Counted from the stretch's first letter, positions 24,301-36,319 are shown. The stretch is 64,000 nt of DNA from Medicago truncatula (GCF_003473485.1 NC_053042.1:48633762-48697761), one strand, 5' to 3'. The notes: generated by a model from the letters alone, not told the origin. Numbers and translations: made by a program.

Positions 24301-24786
24301 CCTGAATCAGCCATTAATTAATTTAGTCTAACTACAATCTTGGTTAATTATTGTTATAAGATTAAGAAGGTAGGAAGGAAATGGAAGTGGTGGTGGAAAA
24401 AAAATGGCTAAATAGTTCAACGTTGAAAGTTACAAGCATATAACATTGCCTTAGTTTTACACGATAGTAGTTAGAATAGTCTCACATCGGAAATATGGAA
24501 ACAATAGAAAGTAGAGTTAACAATATAAAATGGCAGCGTGTCCCCTATATGATACACATCCTACTATCAGCATCCCCCCTGAGGACCACACTACTATGGG
24601 CTTATCAAAGAGGATCACCAAAAGGCCCATTTATTTCAAGGACTATGTCACTAATCACCGATGCTGGAACTTCCTAGAATCTGTCCAAGATTACTGCTGA
24701 GTCACTAGTACTATTTTATGCAGTAGTTCTCTTATCTCTTAACCTATCAATTAGTGCTTTCATTGCCCTTTTGAACATCTATTCTC

Positions 24787-25392
24787 ATGGCCGAACCATT
24801 CACCCCCACCTCCCCTCTAGAAGCCGTCGTAGCCTCACTCACAGCCAAAATAGATACTCTCACTGATGAAGTTAACAACCTTCGCGTCCAAACCTCCAAT
24901 TCCTCCAACTCAAACACACCACCACCACCACCACCACCATTACATAGACCACACATGAAACTCGAAGTTCCCAAATTTGACGGTCACGATGCAGTGGGTT
25001 GGATATTCAAAATCAACCACTTCTTCGAATTCCACAACACACCGGAACACGACCGCCTCAGCATAGCTTCCTTCTATATGGAAGGTCCTGCCCTCAGCTG
25101 GTACCAATGGATGAGCCGCAACCATCTAATCAACTCTTGGCACGATTTCCTTCTCACCCTCGAAACACGTTTTGCTCCGTCATACTACGACGACCCACGT
25201 GGCACACTCTGTAAGCTCACCCAAACCAGTTCCGTCAATAATTACCTTCATGAATTCGAAAGAATTGCTAACCGTGTCGTTGGCCTCCCTCACCCATTCC
25301 TCCTTAGTTGTTTTGTTTCTGGGCTTACACCAAAGATCCGACGAGAGGTCCAAGCTTTCCAACCAATATCTCTACCTCATGCCATAGCCTGA
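24787..25392 (+). pseudogene. Gypsy gag (N-terminal part)
   Basis: 201-residue frame from MAEPFTP. A coiled-coil-like start and a proline run precede the retrotransposon gag domain: LEVPKFDGHDAVGWIFKINH, ASFYMEGPALSWYQWM, then the TLETRFAPSYYDDP stretch. This is the capsid-like domain of plant Ty3/gypsy Gag. It ends in a premature TGA at 25390-25392, while the rest of the protein continues in another frame, so a frameshift lies at about 25330-25400. Confidence 0.85.
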
Positions 25393-26063
25393 CCAAGATC
25401 CAAGAAGATAAGATCAACGATCGCCGCAGCACGTTCAGATCTAAACAACCTCTTCCCTTCACATCCAATTCCATCTCAACCCCACAAATCACACCCCCGA
25501 CAAATCAGACCACAAATTCATCTATAAACTCCCAACCCAAAATCAACTTCAAAAGACTCACACCAGAAGAACTCATTTCCCGCCGCGAGCGTAACTTATG
25601 TTGCAACTGTGATGAGAAATTCACACCAGGACATCGCTGCAAAGGGAAGTTCTCTCTTCTCATTTCAGAGGAAGACGAGTCCAACACAACAAAAGAATAC
25701 ACCAACACAGATGAAAATCTCGACACAGACCCACCTATTGAGACCGAACCTGAACCGCCGGTCCAATTAAGCTTACACGCAATGTCTGGCACACCCCTCC
25801 ACAACACAATTCGCCTAACCGGAACCATCACCAACCAACCGGTTAACATTCTCATCGACGGAGGCAGTTCACAAAATTTTATCCAAACCCGTATTGCTAA
25901 ATTTTTGGGTCTACCTCTAACACCTACATCCAACCCCCTTTGTGTTATGGTTGGAAGTGGAGAAACATTAGAGTGCATCCACAAAAGTCCCAATGTCAAA
26001 ATCTCAATCCAAGGTCATATATTTGAAATGGATTTACATGTTTTTCCCTTAGGAGGTGCATAA
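25393..26063 (+). pseudogene. Gypsy gag zinc knuckle and aspartic protease
   Basis: Continues from the gag frameshift (open frame 25308-26063). A zinc knuckle, CNCDEKFTPGHRC, lies near 25600-25640. The pepsin-like protease has INGG-type active site ILIDGGSSQNFI (normally DSGAS/T) near 25850-25880, then LPLTPTSNP and VMVGSGETLEC. A stop at 26061-26063 interrupts it just before VVGAPWLE, which continues in frame. Confidence 0.85.
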
Positions 26064-26743
26064 GTTGTTGTCGGTGCCCCTTGGCTTGAGAGTTTAAGCC
26101 ATATCCTAATGGACTATGTCAAACTATCCATGTCCTTCAACTACTTGGGCTGGCCTAAAACACTCCAATCGAACGCTCCCTTCAAACCAAATCCATTATC
26201 ATTTCCACAAATTAAACGATCCACCCAAACCTACTCCCTCTCATAATTTTTCCAACTACAAGTGTTACAATGTGAAAACACTTCACCTTCATCTTCCAAA
26301 AACTCCACAATCACCACACCTGAACCACCTCAAATCCAACAATTACTCACCAAATTCCAACACCTATTTGACACATCCCCAACCCTATCACCGTCTCGCA
26401 ACACCGATCACCACATACATCTTCGACCCAACTCCGCCCCTGTCAACATCCGCCCTTAATGTAATCCCTATTCCCAGGAATTTGAAATCGAAAAACAAGT
26501 TAGTAACTTGTTGTCTTCCGGCCTCATCCAACCTAGTCGCATCCCTTTTTCTTCACCTGTATTACTTGTTAAAAAGAAGGATGGCTCATGGTGATGCTGC
26601 ATGGACTACCACGCTATCAACGCTATCACCATCAATGATCGTTTCTCTATGCCTACAATTGACGAACTTCTAAACGATCTAGGCCAAGCATCATGGTTTT
26701 CTAAACTGGACCTTCAGCAGGGCTTCCACCAGATCCGGATGCA
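26064..26743 (+). pseudogene. Gypsy reverse transcriptase, 5' part
   Basis: Broken frames covering the linker and the first RT motifs: PVLLVKKKDGSW, a stop, MDYHAINAITINDRFSMP, then FSKLDLQQGFHQIRMH. The similarity stops at 26743, where the Athila LTR begins. Several stops. Confidence 0.85.
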
Positions 26744-28089
26744 TGATGTAGTATTTTTGCATCAAACAATTGTAAGTATTTATATCGTCTCCTCAGGGAC
26801 TAGTGCGATATCGCGGACCGTTCGACACCAAATATCATTCCAAGTTAAAAAGATAATTGGTTGTTTGTTTTAGTAACTCAATTCCAAACGATAAAATTGA
26901 GATTAATAGGGCGTGAAACTTGTTAGGATTAGAGTTCCTTGATCAAGTCACACGTAACCTAATGATCACACATAGATTCTAGCTTTTCTTTGATATTATC
27001 ACGTATCCCTCGACAACACTATTCGTGTCCAAACAATATTGTGAAATCAATTGTATCATTCAATCGTCGATGTCTCAAACTATTGAATGATTCAAGAGTC
27101 GATCTTATCGTTCAATCGATGATTTCTCAATCTATAAAATGATAAGAAAGCTTTAGGTTTGGATACACAAAGTGATTATCAAAACATCGATTCCATGTCT
27201 AGAACCTATGTTTTGATAGATGGTTATTCTAAACCTAGATTCAAAAGTATTTCTCAATCACAATTAAATCAAAGATAAAGATTAAAGTGCAAGAATAACA
27301 TCAATATCAAATCAAATGCTAGAACCATATATTTATAGATCAAAAGATTACATGTTAAGCTAAGATCAAGTACCTCTAATCCCAACAAAGGAGATTTAGC
27401 TACTCATTGTCATGGAAGCCTTGCAAGAATGAATTGAAGGAGAAAGATTCATTTACAACTTGTGATTTCTCAACAAAGAATGAAGAATCCACTTTCTATC
27501 ACTCTCACTTTATGAAGAACAAGCCCTATCTCTCTCTCTAAGAATATTACAAGTGAAAAGTATGAAAAACTCAGAGAAAAACTAAGTATCTGAATGAAAT
27601 GGTTGAGTGGGCTATTTATAGAATTCTGATTCTGCATCTACTCGCCTCGCGAGCTCCTTCATTCGCCATGGCGAGTTGAGGTTCCTTCGCCATTGGGTTT
27701 GTGCCACGTCAGCTGTGAGAGGCTAAACCGCCCTAACTCGCCTCGCGAGTAAAATCATTCGCCATGGCGAGTGGGCTCGCCTTCCACTCGCCATTGCGAG
27801 CTGGTGGCGTGTAATCTCTGTTGGCTACTGGAATTGCTCGCCTTCTAGTGGCCATGGCGAGTTGGGGGCGAGTAACCTTCATTTTTCAGCCTTTTTGTAC
27901 TTTTCTTCATTTTTGCTCTTTGCTTGATGTCTTGAGTTCAAATCCTGCACAAATGGGCGAAGTAAGATAAATAAAGCGTAAAAGGGCAATAATCACTTAT
28001 CTCTCGGCTTTTCCCTTAATAACTTGCATAATAAGTAACAAAAGTGCCTAAAATATATCACTTAAAATACAACTTTCTAGCACTTATCA
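26744..28089 (-). repeat. Athila 3' LTR (complete)
   Basis: 1346 bp. Minus-strand start TGATAAGTGCTAGAAAG, end CA. A TATA box (TCTATAAATAGC on the minus strand) lies at about 27612-27624. Upstream of it, at 27640-27880, sits a cluster of short palindromes (CTCGCCTCGCGAG; CGCCATGGCG). The stretch 27269-28089 is duplicated at 34019-34839. Confidence 0.9.
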
Positions 28090-28105
28090 AACTCTCCCCA
28101 ACTTA
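28090..28105 (-). other. Athila polypurine tract
   Basis: On the minus strand AAGTTGGGGAGAGTT directly precedes the 3' LTR. This is the plus-strand primer site for reverse transcription. Confidence 0.75.
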
Positions 28106-29857
28106 ACTCTTTGTTTGTCCTCAAACAAAAGATTGAAAATCAAACAAGTTAATATGACAAGACACAAGTACAAAAGGTTTGAAAACATTTTCAGATGAAT
28201 GATTCAAAGTGAATGCGCGAGCAAGTCTGAGTTTCCAACTAATCTAGAATTCTACCACAAATATGAAATGAGTCCTATGCACAAAATTCATGTCAAATAG
28301 TTCAAGTCAATAAAATATTTATTCACGAACCACACCTAACACATTTTTTTGTAAGTAGATATTCAATTGAAATCAAATGAGTGAGGGTTATGAACACACA
28401 TCCGGCAATCAAGTTAACGTCCACATCAAGTTATATGTCCATCCAATTATCATTTCAAAAAGCATAAAAACATGGATCAAAAGGTCTTTGAGGGTTGTAA
28501 CTTGGCTAGGCTACAAAAGAATTGACATTTGTGGGACAATTGAATTCAAATGGCCAAGCATAAGGGAGCATTCCTTCTATTTACATTCAAAAGACAAATT
28601 TACTAGAATTCCCTAAACAAACCCTTGGTGTTTAAACATGATACTCCTTGATCTTGACAACTTAGTCTATTTTTGGATTTTTCTTTTTTTTTCTTTTTTT
28701 TCTTTTTCTTCTTTTCTCACTTTTATGTACACATTTTTCTTTTTCTTTTTCTTTTTGCAAATACAAACAATGTTGTCTTGATCAAAATTTCTGATTACAC
28801 CAATTTACTTGATAAATGATGACATCTACCTCTTTCTCCCCAACTTGAATAAAACATACCCTATTTGAATGTTCCCTTAATCTATGGCAAAAAGGGACAA
28901 ATAATAATGAAGGTTTAGGGTTCAACAATTAAAACATATCAAGGTCCGATAGTGCAACAAAAATGAACTGGATTTTGAAAAATATAGGGCGAATTCATCA
29001 AGCATTGTGCTTATGAATTGACAGTTCATGATTGAGGACATTGATTCATTTGGCTCAAGTGGGTTAGCAAATACTCGCTCTTCTCACAAGGTAGGCTATT
29101 TGTGGTCAAGTATGTTTCTCTCATTAAACAAAATATGCCTTGATCCTTTCCATGTCTTTACACAATTTAAAACAAATATTAGATTTAACATAAAATGACC
29201 GAGTTAAAACCATGAATGCCGGTCTCCTTGCATATAGTACAAATATTTGAGGTTTCCTCACTTTTTGGCTAGTACTAAGTGGTTCACAAACAAACACATT
29301 ATCGCGGAGAACTAGATGAACTGAAATTTGTGCAAAGTACTCATTTCCTATTCAAGTAAAACCTAGAAAAACTGGAAACTTGTACCTTGGCTTTGCGCTT
29401 TATCACAAACTATCTATCATAATCAATCATCTGAGAATTTTTTGCTCAAGTTTTGGCTATCTTTCAAGCGCTTTGAAATTTGAAGCTTTGAGCATTTTCT
29501 TTTCAATAAGCAAGAGTGATAAACTAAAGAAACTTCCACAATTTTCAAAACAAAGTACTTGATATAAACCAAAAGTGCTAATATAAAACAACACAATACA
29601 ACTTTGAACAATGTGAACATCACAATACTAATTAAAGCAATTGTTTTAAACATAATATCCTACAATAAGTGAACAAAATAATAATTAAACAAAGTTATGA
29701 GTCATAAGTGCCAAGATAAAACAACAGAAGCAAATAATTGTCAAAATAAATGGAATCGAAAGCAAATAAAGGAAATGAAAGAGAAGGAAAGAATCGACTG
29801 AAAGCTTATAAAATGTCACTCAATAAAGGTGAACTTTCACGTCTCTTCTCTTCCTCC
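28106..29857 (-). other. Athila 3' noncoding region
   Basis: About 1.75 kb between the env-like ORF and the polypurine tract, without a credible ORF. A pyrimidine/T-rich tract lies at 28675-28760. Long noncoding stretches here are usual in Athila elements. Confidence 0.7.
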
Positions 29858-31183
29858 TCAACCCTGCATGTCATCATCATCTGAACCACCAGTTGCACTT
29901 GGGACTCTGTCTGGATCGTCTCTGTCAGAATCTCCCATCAATATATCGTCAGAAAGCGTCCCGAACGATGAGCCACCCCCTCCGTAAGGATCTGGCCTGC
30001 CCTCAGGCCAAGAAACATGAGCTTGAAAGGCCTCTGGTGTCATAAATTGTGACATCACCTCCGGAGGGTACTCTGCCTGCTGCTGCACTAAATACTGAGA
30101 CTGCTGAAGATAAGTATTAGCACGGTTTGTAGCCTCCAGCATGTTCCAAGTATGGGTATGGCACTGGTATTGCCATTGTGTGTAGCTGGCAAAGTCGAAG
30201 GCAGTTGTGGTTGGCATCTGAAATGGTTCAGACCCTGATTGTGGATGATGTGCCTGAGAAGATGAGGCTTGTTTTCCTTTTTCCTTCTTTGGGTCACTCA
30301 TGATGTAACGTCTGATGAAGTCATCATCAACGGGGTTCCGGATTTCCTCATGCACAGCGGTGGGCATCTTCATTCGTGAATCTTTAATTAAGCCCATGAT
30401 GAGTCCAGGAAAAGCTAGGCGGGTTTGTGGCTCACTTTTTCCTTGAAGGGTGACCAGCCTTAATTCCCATGCTATTGTGCGGGCTATGTCAACCTTGATG
30501 CCCTTGAGAATGTAATAGATTAGTGGGCATACATCCACGGTGCAATCGGACAAGTGGCTGTTAGGTCTGACATTGTGAAGGATAAATTTCAGGATGAATT
30601 TGCAAGTTTTGTTCATGAGTTTATATTGTGCTCTGTGCTGTCTTCCAGCTTTACTCACGTCATAAGTTTCACCCTCTAGTAAGATAGCCCTTTTGATTGT
30701 TTCTCTCATTGGCTCAATGTTAAAGGTGCCTCGATTTTGGTTATCGTGGAAGTCATCCATCTTATCCTCATCACTTAGTGGGAAAGTGTCACCGAGATAG
30801 GTATTAATAGCTTTGCGATCGAAGCGGATGGTGCAACCTCTCACAAAGGTTTCAAAGACAAATGGCTCGGTGAGGTTTGCGGGAAGAGCATTGGCGTAAA
30901 ATTCACGCACGAGCTCAGCATTGATTGCGGTGATAGGTTGGAGCAGTCTTCCCCACCCTTGGTCAGTTAAAAGCTTCAAGAGGTCTTGGTAGGGTCCTTG
31001 AGGGTTTATGTTAAACACTTTCTCGGGCCACATGCTCTGTTTAAGCAACTCCCTGTATCTGTCTTGGTGGTAACGAGATTTAAATCTCTCATGATCAAAT
31101 GGTTGGTTTCTAGGTGGGGGTTGAGATGTGGATGTTTCACCTTTCTTCCTTTTTCCGGTATTCACAGGTTTCTTAGGAGCCAT
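29858..31183 (-). CDS. Athila env-like ORF (putative plant transposon protein domain)
   Basis: 441 residues from MAPKKPVNTGKRK. It has a basic N-terminus, then a conserved domain typical of Athila/Calypso ORF3: RNQPFDHERFKSRYHQDRY, LLTDQGWGRLLQPI, AFPGLIMGLIKDSRMKMP. The tail is rich in Gln, then acidic (SDRDDPDRVPSATGGSDDD). The start is preceded by CAG|GT (acceptor CAG at 31186-31188), which fits expression from a spliced subgenomic RNA. The frame is open a further 26 residues upstream with a hydrophobic stretch, which may be intron or a signal-like segment. The frame is intact. Envelope function has never been shown for this family, and I see no transmembrane segment in the main body. Confidence 0.85.
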   Translation of the reverse strand: MAPKKPVNTGKRKKGETSTSQPPPRNQPFDHERFKSRYHQDRYRELLKQSMWPEKVFNINPQGPYQDLLKLLTDQGWGRLLQPITAINAELVREFYANALPANLTEPFVFETFVRGCTIRFDRKAINTYLGDTFPLSDEDKMDDFHDNQNRGTFNIEPMRETIKRAILLEGETYDVSKAGRQHRAQYKLMNKTCKFILKFILHNVRPNSHLSDCTVDVCPLIYYILKGIKVDIARTIAWELRLVTLQGKSEPQTRLAFPGLIMGLIKDSRMKMPTAVHEEIRNPVDDDFIRRYIMSDPKKEKGKQASSSQAHHPQSGSEPFQMPTTTAFDFASYTQWQYQCHTHTWNMLEATNRANTYLQQSQYLVQQQAEYPPEVMSQFMTPEAFQAHVSWPEGRPDPYGGGGSSFGTLSDDILMGDSDRDDPDRVPSATGGSDDDDMQG

Positions 31184-32295
31184 ACCTGCAAACACAACCA
31201 GGAAATACCATACACAACAGAATAAATAATTAAACATCAGTATGGAAGCAATAAAGAGCAATTGGAGTGTCAGAGGCTTGTTTCACAAAAATTGTTTCAG
31301 GTTCTGATGCAACTCGCCTCGCGAGCTATTGTACTCGCCATGGCGAGTTGATATGAATTTCTGGGTTTCCAGATGAAAACTCGCTAGGCGAGTGATGGAG
31401 CTCGCCATGGCGAGTTGCCCAGAAATTGGCAAAAATCGAACCTTTTTCAAAATTTCTTCAGTTTCATGATTCCTAACCCTAAATATGACCATTGTGACCC
31501 TTATGATGACAGTAAGATGAACTAAATCATGCATTTGATAAAAAAAAATCAAATTTGTTCCACAAAACCCATTTTATTTGAACTATTTACAAAAGGGTTA
31601 TCAAAAGATGTGGATTTGAATGAAGGACATTACGAATTTATGCATGATTTTGTTTCATCTCAGTCATGTGGGTACCATTTTTACAGATTTAGAATCCATA
31701 GCAAAATCTTCTAACCTAGGGTTTTGAACATTATGAAATTAAATGGTAACAGAGAAGAGATGAACAAACCTGATTTGAAGTAATGCAAGTGCAGGAAAGA
31801 TTATGCAATGAACTTGACTTAAATTGACTTGATGAATTGGAAAAGAAAAAATCTATAGGGTTTGTTGTTTGTGTTTGGAGAAGAAATGTTTGAGAGATTT
31901 TGATGAGAGAGAAATGAAAACCGAAAATGAAAAGAAAATTGTTGGTAATGGGTAGTTAAGAGAAATAAATGAAGGAGTTAGTGGTCTTGGACTCCGTAAC
32001 TGTCAGAACTGCTACTGCTCGCCTCGCGAGCGGATTTACTCGCAGTGGCGAGTGATTTGGTAGTCAACGCAGTCAATGACCAGTTTACTCGCCATGGCGA
32101 GTTGTTTTACTCGCCTCGCGAGCTGTGACAGTTCACAAATTGCTTTCTTTTGGCTTCTGATTTTTGAATGATTTTGGTATGCACATGACTCCTACACCTA
32201 ATATGCATTAAAACTGTAAATATACTTACAAAATTGGGGTGCCTCCCAACAAGCGCTTGTTTATCGTCATTAGCTCGACGCTTTTCTCATTAAGT
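31184..32295 (-). other. Athila spacer between pol and env-like ORF
   Basis: Noncoding. Two clusters of the palindromes found in the LTR occur here, at 31313-31420 and 32018-32116. This spacer could hold an intron or an internal promoter for the env-like ORF. Confidence 0.6.
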
Positions 32296-34014
32296 TCACG
32301 GATTGTCAAGTGAAATTGTCGACGTAAGCCGATCAATCTCACCTCCAAAATAGGGCTTGAGTCTCTGCCCATTCACAGTCCAGCTAGCTTTGGTAACTGG
32401 ATCTTCAAGCTCTACTGCACCATATGGTTTTACTTCTTTAACCATGAAAGGTCCAGACCATTTAGACTTTAACTTGCCCGGAAAGAGTCGTAATCTTGAA
32501 TTGAACAGCAGCACCATCTGTCCAGGCATAAAGTTTCTCTGCATAATCCTTTTGTCATGGTATTTCTTGATTTTTTCTTTATACAATCTTGAGGATTCAT
32601 AGGCTTGGTTCCTCATTTCCTCAAGTTGATGCATTTGAATCTTCCGTCTTTCACCGGCTTTCTCTTGATCGAAGTTCAGAAATTTGAGTGCCCAAAAAGC
32701 TTTGTGTTCGAGCTCTACCGGTAAATGACATGCTTTGCCGTAGACCATTTGAAATGGTGTGAGACCTATAGGAGACTTGTATGCTGTCCTATAAGCCCAC
32801 AAGGCTTCATCAAGCTTCGTCGACCAATCTTTCCGAGATGTTGAGACTGTTTTTTCAAGAATTCTTTTCACTTCTCGGTTTGAAACCTCGGCTTGGCCGT
32901 TGGTTTGAGGATGGTATGGCGATGCTACCTTGTGTTTCACACCATAGTGGTCTAATGCCTTAGCAAGCGGTGTGTTGCAGAAATGGGACCCTCCATCACT
33001 TATTAAAACTCTTGGTGTTCCGAATCGGGTGAAGATATTCTTTTTAAGGAACTTTACCACCGTCTTGCTGTCGGCTTTTGGCGATGCGACGGCTTCCACC
33101 CACTTGGAGACATAGTCTACGGCTACCAAGATGTATTCATTTGAGTATGATGATGGGAACGGGCCAACAAAATCAATACCCCAACAATCAAATACCTCCA
33201 CTTCAAGAATACTTTGTAAGGGCATCTCATTTCGCTTTGATATTGATCCGGTTCTTTGACATTCATCGCAAAACTTGCAATGAGTGTAGGCATCCTTGAA
33301 GAGTGTCGGCCAATAGAAACCGGATTGAAGCACTTTTGTGGCGGTCCTTTCCCCATTGAAGTGTCCTCCATAAGGAGAATTGTGGCATTGCCACAATATT
33401 TTCTTTGCTTCTTCATTATCAACACACCTACGCAAGAGGTTATCTGCTCCAATTTTAAACAAGTATGGTTCGTCCCATACATAGTGATTCGCTTCATGGA
33501 GGAACCTCTTGCGTTGTTGCCAAGTGTAATCTTCAGGAATGAATTCGGTTGCTTTATAGTTTGCCATGTCGGCAAACCATGGTCTTTCTTTAATAGCTAG
33601 CAACTTTTCATCCGGGAATTCTTCGAGAACTTCCGGTTCATTCTTTGTTACCTCTTTGTTCATGAGCCTTGAAAGATGATCAGCTACAAGATTCTCTGTT
33701 CCTTTTTTATCTTTTATCTCTAAGTCAAACTCTTGTAGTAGCAACATCCATCGGATGAGCCTTGGTTTTGAGTCGGACTTAGTGAGAAGATACTTGATAG
33801 CTGCATGGTCAGTGTACACAACAATTCTTGAACCTGCGAGGTATGAACGAAACTTTTCCAATGCATATACTATTGCGAGTAACTCTTTCTCAGTGGTAGC
33901 ATAATTAATTTGTGCTTCATTTAAAACTTTACTCGCATAATGTACAGCATGGAAAACTTTGTTCTTTCGTTGACCTAGTACGGCACCAACAACATAATCA
34001 CTAGCATCACACAT
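32296..34014 (-). pseudogene. Athila pol, RNase H and integrase only
   Basis: 572-residue open frame. It begins inside RNase H ([43 protein letters not shown]). Integrase follows: zinc-binding HHCC ([13 protein letters not shown] ... CKFCDECQR), then the DDE core with [20 protein letters not shown] and [16 protein letters not shown]. The end, [16 protein letters not shown], is the usual chromodomain-less tail. No stop or frameshift lies within, but protease and RT are absent because a deletion joins this frame to the LTR at about 34019. The first Met is not the true start. Confidence 0.9.
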
Positions 34015-34018
34015 TAAT

Positions 34019-34839
34019 TCAAAGATAAAGATTAAAGTGCAAGAATAACATCAATATCAAATCAAATGCTAGAACCATATATTTATAGATCAAAAGATTA
34101 CATGTTAAGCTAAGATCAAGTACCTCTAATCCCAACAAAGGAGATTTAGCTACTCATTGTCATGGAAGCCTTGCAAGAATGAATTGAAGGAGAAAGATTC
34201 ATTTACAACTTGTGATTTCTCAACAAAGAATGAAGAATCCACTTTCTATCACTCTCACTCTATGAAGAACAAGCCCTATCTCTCTCTCTAAGAATATTAC
34301 AAGTGAAAAGTATGAAAAACTCAGAGAAAAACTAAGTATCTGAATGAAATGGTTGAGTGGGCTATTTATAGAATTCTGATTCTGCATCTACTCGCCTCGC
34401 GAGCTCCTTCATTCGCCATGGCGAGTTGAGGTTCCTTCGCCATTGGGTTTGTGCCACGTCAGCTGTGAGAGGCTAAACCGCCCTAACTCGCCTCGCGAGT
34501 AAAATCATTCGCCATGGCGAGTGGGCTCGCCTTCCACTCGCCATTGCGAGCTGGTGGCGTGTAATCTCTGTTGGCTACTGGAATTGCTCGCCTTCTACTG
34601 GCCATGGCGAGTTGGGGGCGAGTAACCTTCATTTTTCAGCCTTTTTGTACTTTTCTTCATTTTTGCTCTTTGCTTGATGTCTTGAGTTCAAATCCTGCAC
34701 AAATGGGCGAAGTAAGATAAATAAAGCGTAAAAGGGCAATAATCACTTATCTCTCGGCTTTTCCCTTAATAACTTGCATAATAAGTAACAAAAGTGCCTA
34801 AAATATATCACTTAAAATACAACTTTCTAGCACTTATCA
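34019..34839 (-). repeat. Athila 5' LTR (truncated)
   Basis: 821 bp matching 27269-28089 of the 3' LTR with two substitutions seen (near 34260 and 34599). The R/U5-side portion equivalent to 26744-27268 is deleted. Confidence 0.9.
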
Positions 34840-34844
34840 ATACA

Positions 34845-35760
34845 TATAGATGACATTCCCAAAACCGCTTTCCGGACACACCATGGTCACTACGAGTTTA
34901 AGGTAATGCCCTTTGGCCTTTCTAATGCTCCATCTACATTGCAAGACACCATGAACAAACTCTTAGCACCATTCCTCCGCAAAAACATCGTTGTTTTCTT
35001 TGATGACATACTTGTCTACAACACAACCCTCCATGAACACATCATACACCTTGATAACGTTCTCTCCACACTAGCCATAGCCAAATTCGTCCTAAAACGT
35101 TCCAAATGTTTGTTCGCACAACGCCGCTTAGAGTATCTACGCCATATCATATCCCAATAGGGCATACAGGTTGACCCAACCAAAATCCAAGCTATGATCG
35201 ATTGGCGAAATTCTTCCTCTACCACAAACCTTCGTGGTTTCCTCGGCCTTACTGGATTCTACCGAAAATTTATCAAAGGATATGCCACAATAGCCACACC
35301 CCTCACCTCACTCCTCAAAAAAGACGCTTTCACATGGAACCCCGAAGCTCAAACCGCATTTGATACACTCAAACAAGTTATGACAACAGCCCCCATCCTA
35401 TCCACTCCCAATTCTCCATCCCATTTGACCTCAAAACAAACGCATCCGGAAAAGCAATGGGCGCGCTCCTGATGCAAAACAACAAACCCATCGCTTTTTT
35501 CAGCAAACAATTCTGCCCCCGCCTCATCCGTTCCTCCACCTATGTAAGAGAATTACATGCTATCACTACGGCTGTTAAAAAATGGCGACAATACCTTTTA
35601 GGACACCCCTTCAACATACATACAGACCACAAAAAGCCTCAAAGAACTTATCTCACAAGTCTTTCAGACTCCGGAGCAGCAAGTATATCTCTCTAAACTC
35701 CTTGATTTTGATTTTAAAATTCTGTACAAAACTGGGAAAACAAATGTTGTTGCTGATGCT
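34845..35760 (+). pseudogene. Gypsy reverse transcriptase 3' part and RNase H
   Basis: Resumes the RT broken at 26743: PKTAFRTHHGHYEFKVMPFG, the catalytic VVFFDDILVY, then LRGFLGLTGFYRKFIKGYA. RNase H follows (MGALLMQNNKPIAFFSKQF, YVRELHAITTAVKKWRQYLL). Stops at 35158-35160 and 35470-35472 and a frameshift near 35640 interrupt it. Confidence 0.85.
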
Positions 35761-36319
35761 TTGTCACGAATTGAAAATGAGAATCAATGTCTCACCCTTA
35801 CAATGCCCCACTTTGTTTTCCTTGACGACTTACGCACACAACTCAACAACACACCAGATTTCACATCCCTCCTAACCCAAATTCAACAAAATCCCACCAA
35901 TTTTCCTGACCACAAAATTCACCAGGGTATAATATTTTACAAAAACAAAATTTGGCTTAACACTTCAAACCCATACAAAATCAAACTCCTCAACGAATTC
36001 CACAACTCCCCCATCAGCGGTCACATGGGTTTTCAAAAGACATACATACGCCTCCGAGACAATTTCTATTGGACCGGTATGTGTGAAGATTGCAAAAATT
36101 TTGTGTCCCAATGCCTCCCTTGCCAAACCACCAAATACGAAACAAAACGCCCCGCTGGCCTCCTACAACCCTTACCTTTACCTACAGCCATATGGAAAGA
36201 TCTTTCCCTAGACTTCATCACCGGCCTACCCCCTTCCCATGGTTTCACTGTCATTCTTGTAATTGTGGACAACTTTTCCAAAGGAGCACATTTCGCAGCT
36301 CTTTCTACTCACTTAATCC
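35761..36319 (+). pseudogene. Gypsy integrase, truncated
   Basis: Contains the zinc-binding part (FHNSPISGHMGFQKTYIRL ... CLPCQTTKYE) and the first Asp block (WKDLSLDFITGLPPSHGF, ILVIVDNFSKGAHF). It stops at the copia LTR. The rest of the core, the chromodomain and the LTR are not found after 41291. Confidence 0.85.

Larger units (their letters stand above)
26744..34839 (-). mobile_element. Athila/Calypso-like LTR retrotransposon with internal deletion
   Basis: 8096-bp minus-strand Ty3/gypsy element. Termini are TG...CA. The flanking 5-bp duplication is ATGCA (26739-26743) and ATACA (34840-34844), one mismatch. Order in element direction: 5' LTR piece (34839-34019), RNase H and integrase (34014-32296), noncoding spacer, env-like ORF (31183-29858), noncoding, polypurine tract, 3' LTR (28089-26744). 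The end of the 5' LTR, PBS, gag, protease and RT are missing. A 3'-proximal extra ORF with the putative plant transposon domain defines the Athila/Calypso group. The LTR copies differ at 2 of 821 shared positions by eye, so it is recent. It cannot move alone. Confidence 0.9.
24480..36319 (+). mobile_element. Degenerate Ty3/gypsy retrotransposon, split by an Athila element
   Basis: Plus-strand remains of one gypsy element in two parts, 24480-26743 and 34845-36319: gag, zinc knuckle, protease, RT, RNase H and part of integrase, in normal order. The Athila-like element sits inside RT, and the host sequence joins cleanly when its 5-bp duplication is removed. The 5' LTR was not identified; the sequence before gag (24480-24786) contains a weak primer-binding-like TATCAATTAGTGCTTTC. 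The 3' part stops within integrase at 36319, so the 3' LTR is missing. Many stops and frameshifts make it inactive. Confidence 0.85.

Noticed and set aside
31183..31261. N-terminal hydrophobic stretch as a signal peptide of the Athila env-like protein
   Set aside because: A splice acceptor lies two bases before MAPKK, so the stretch is more likely intron or leader. Kept only as an alternative.
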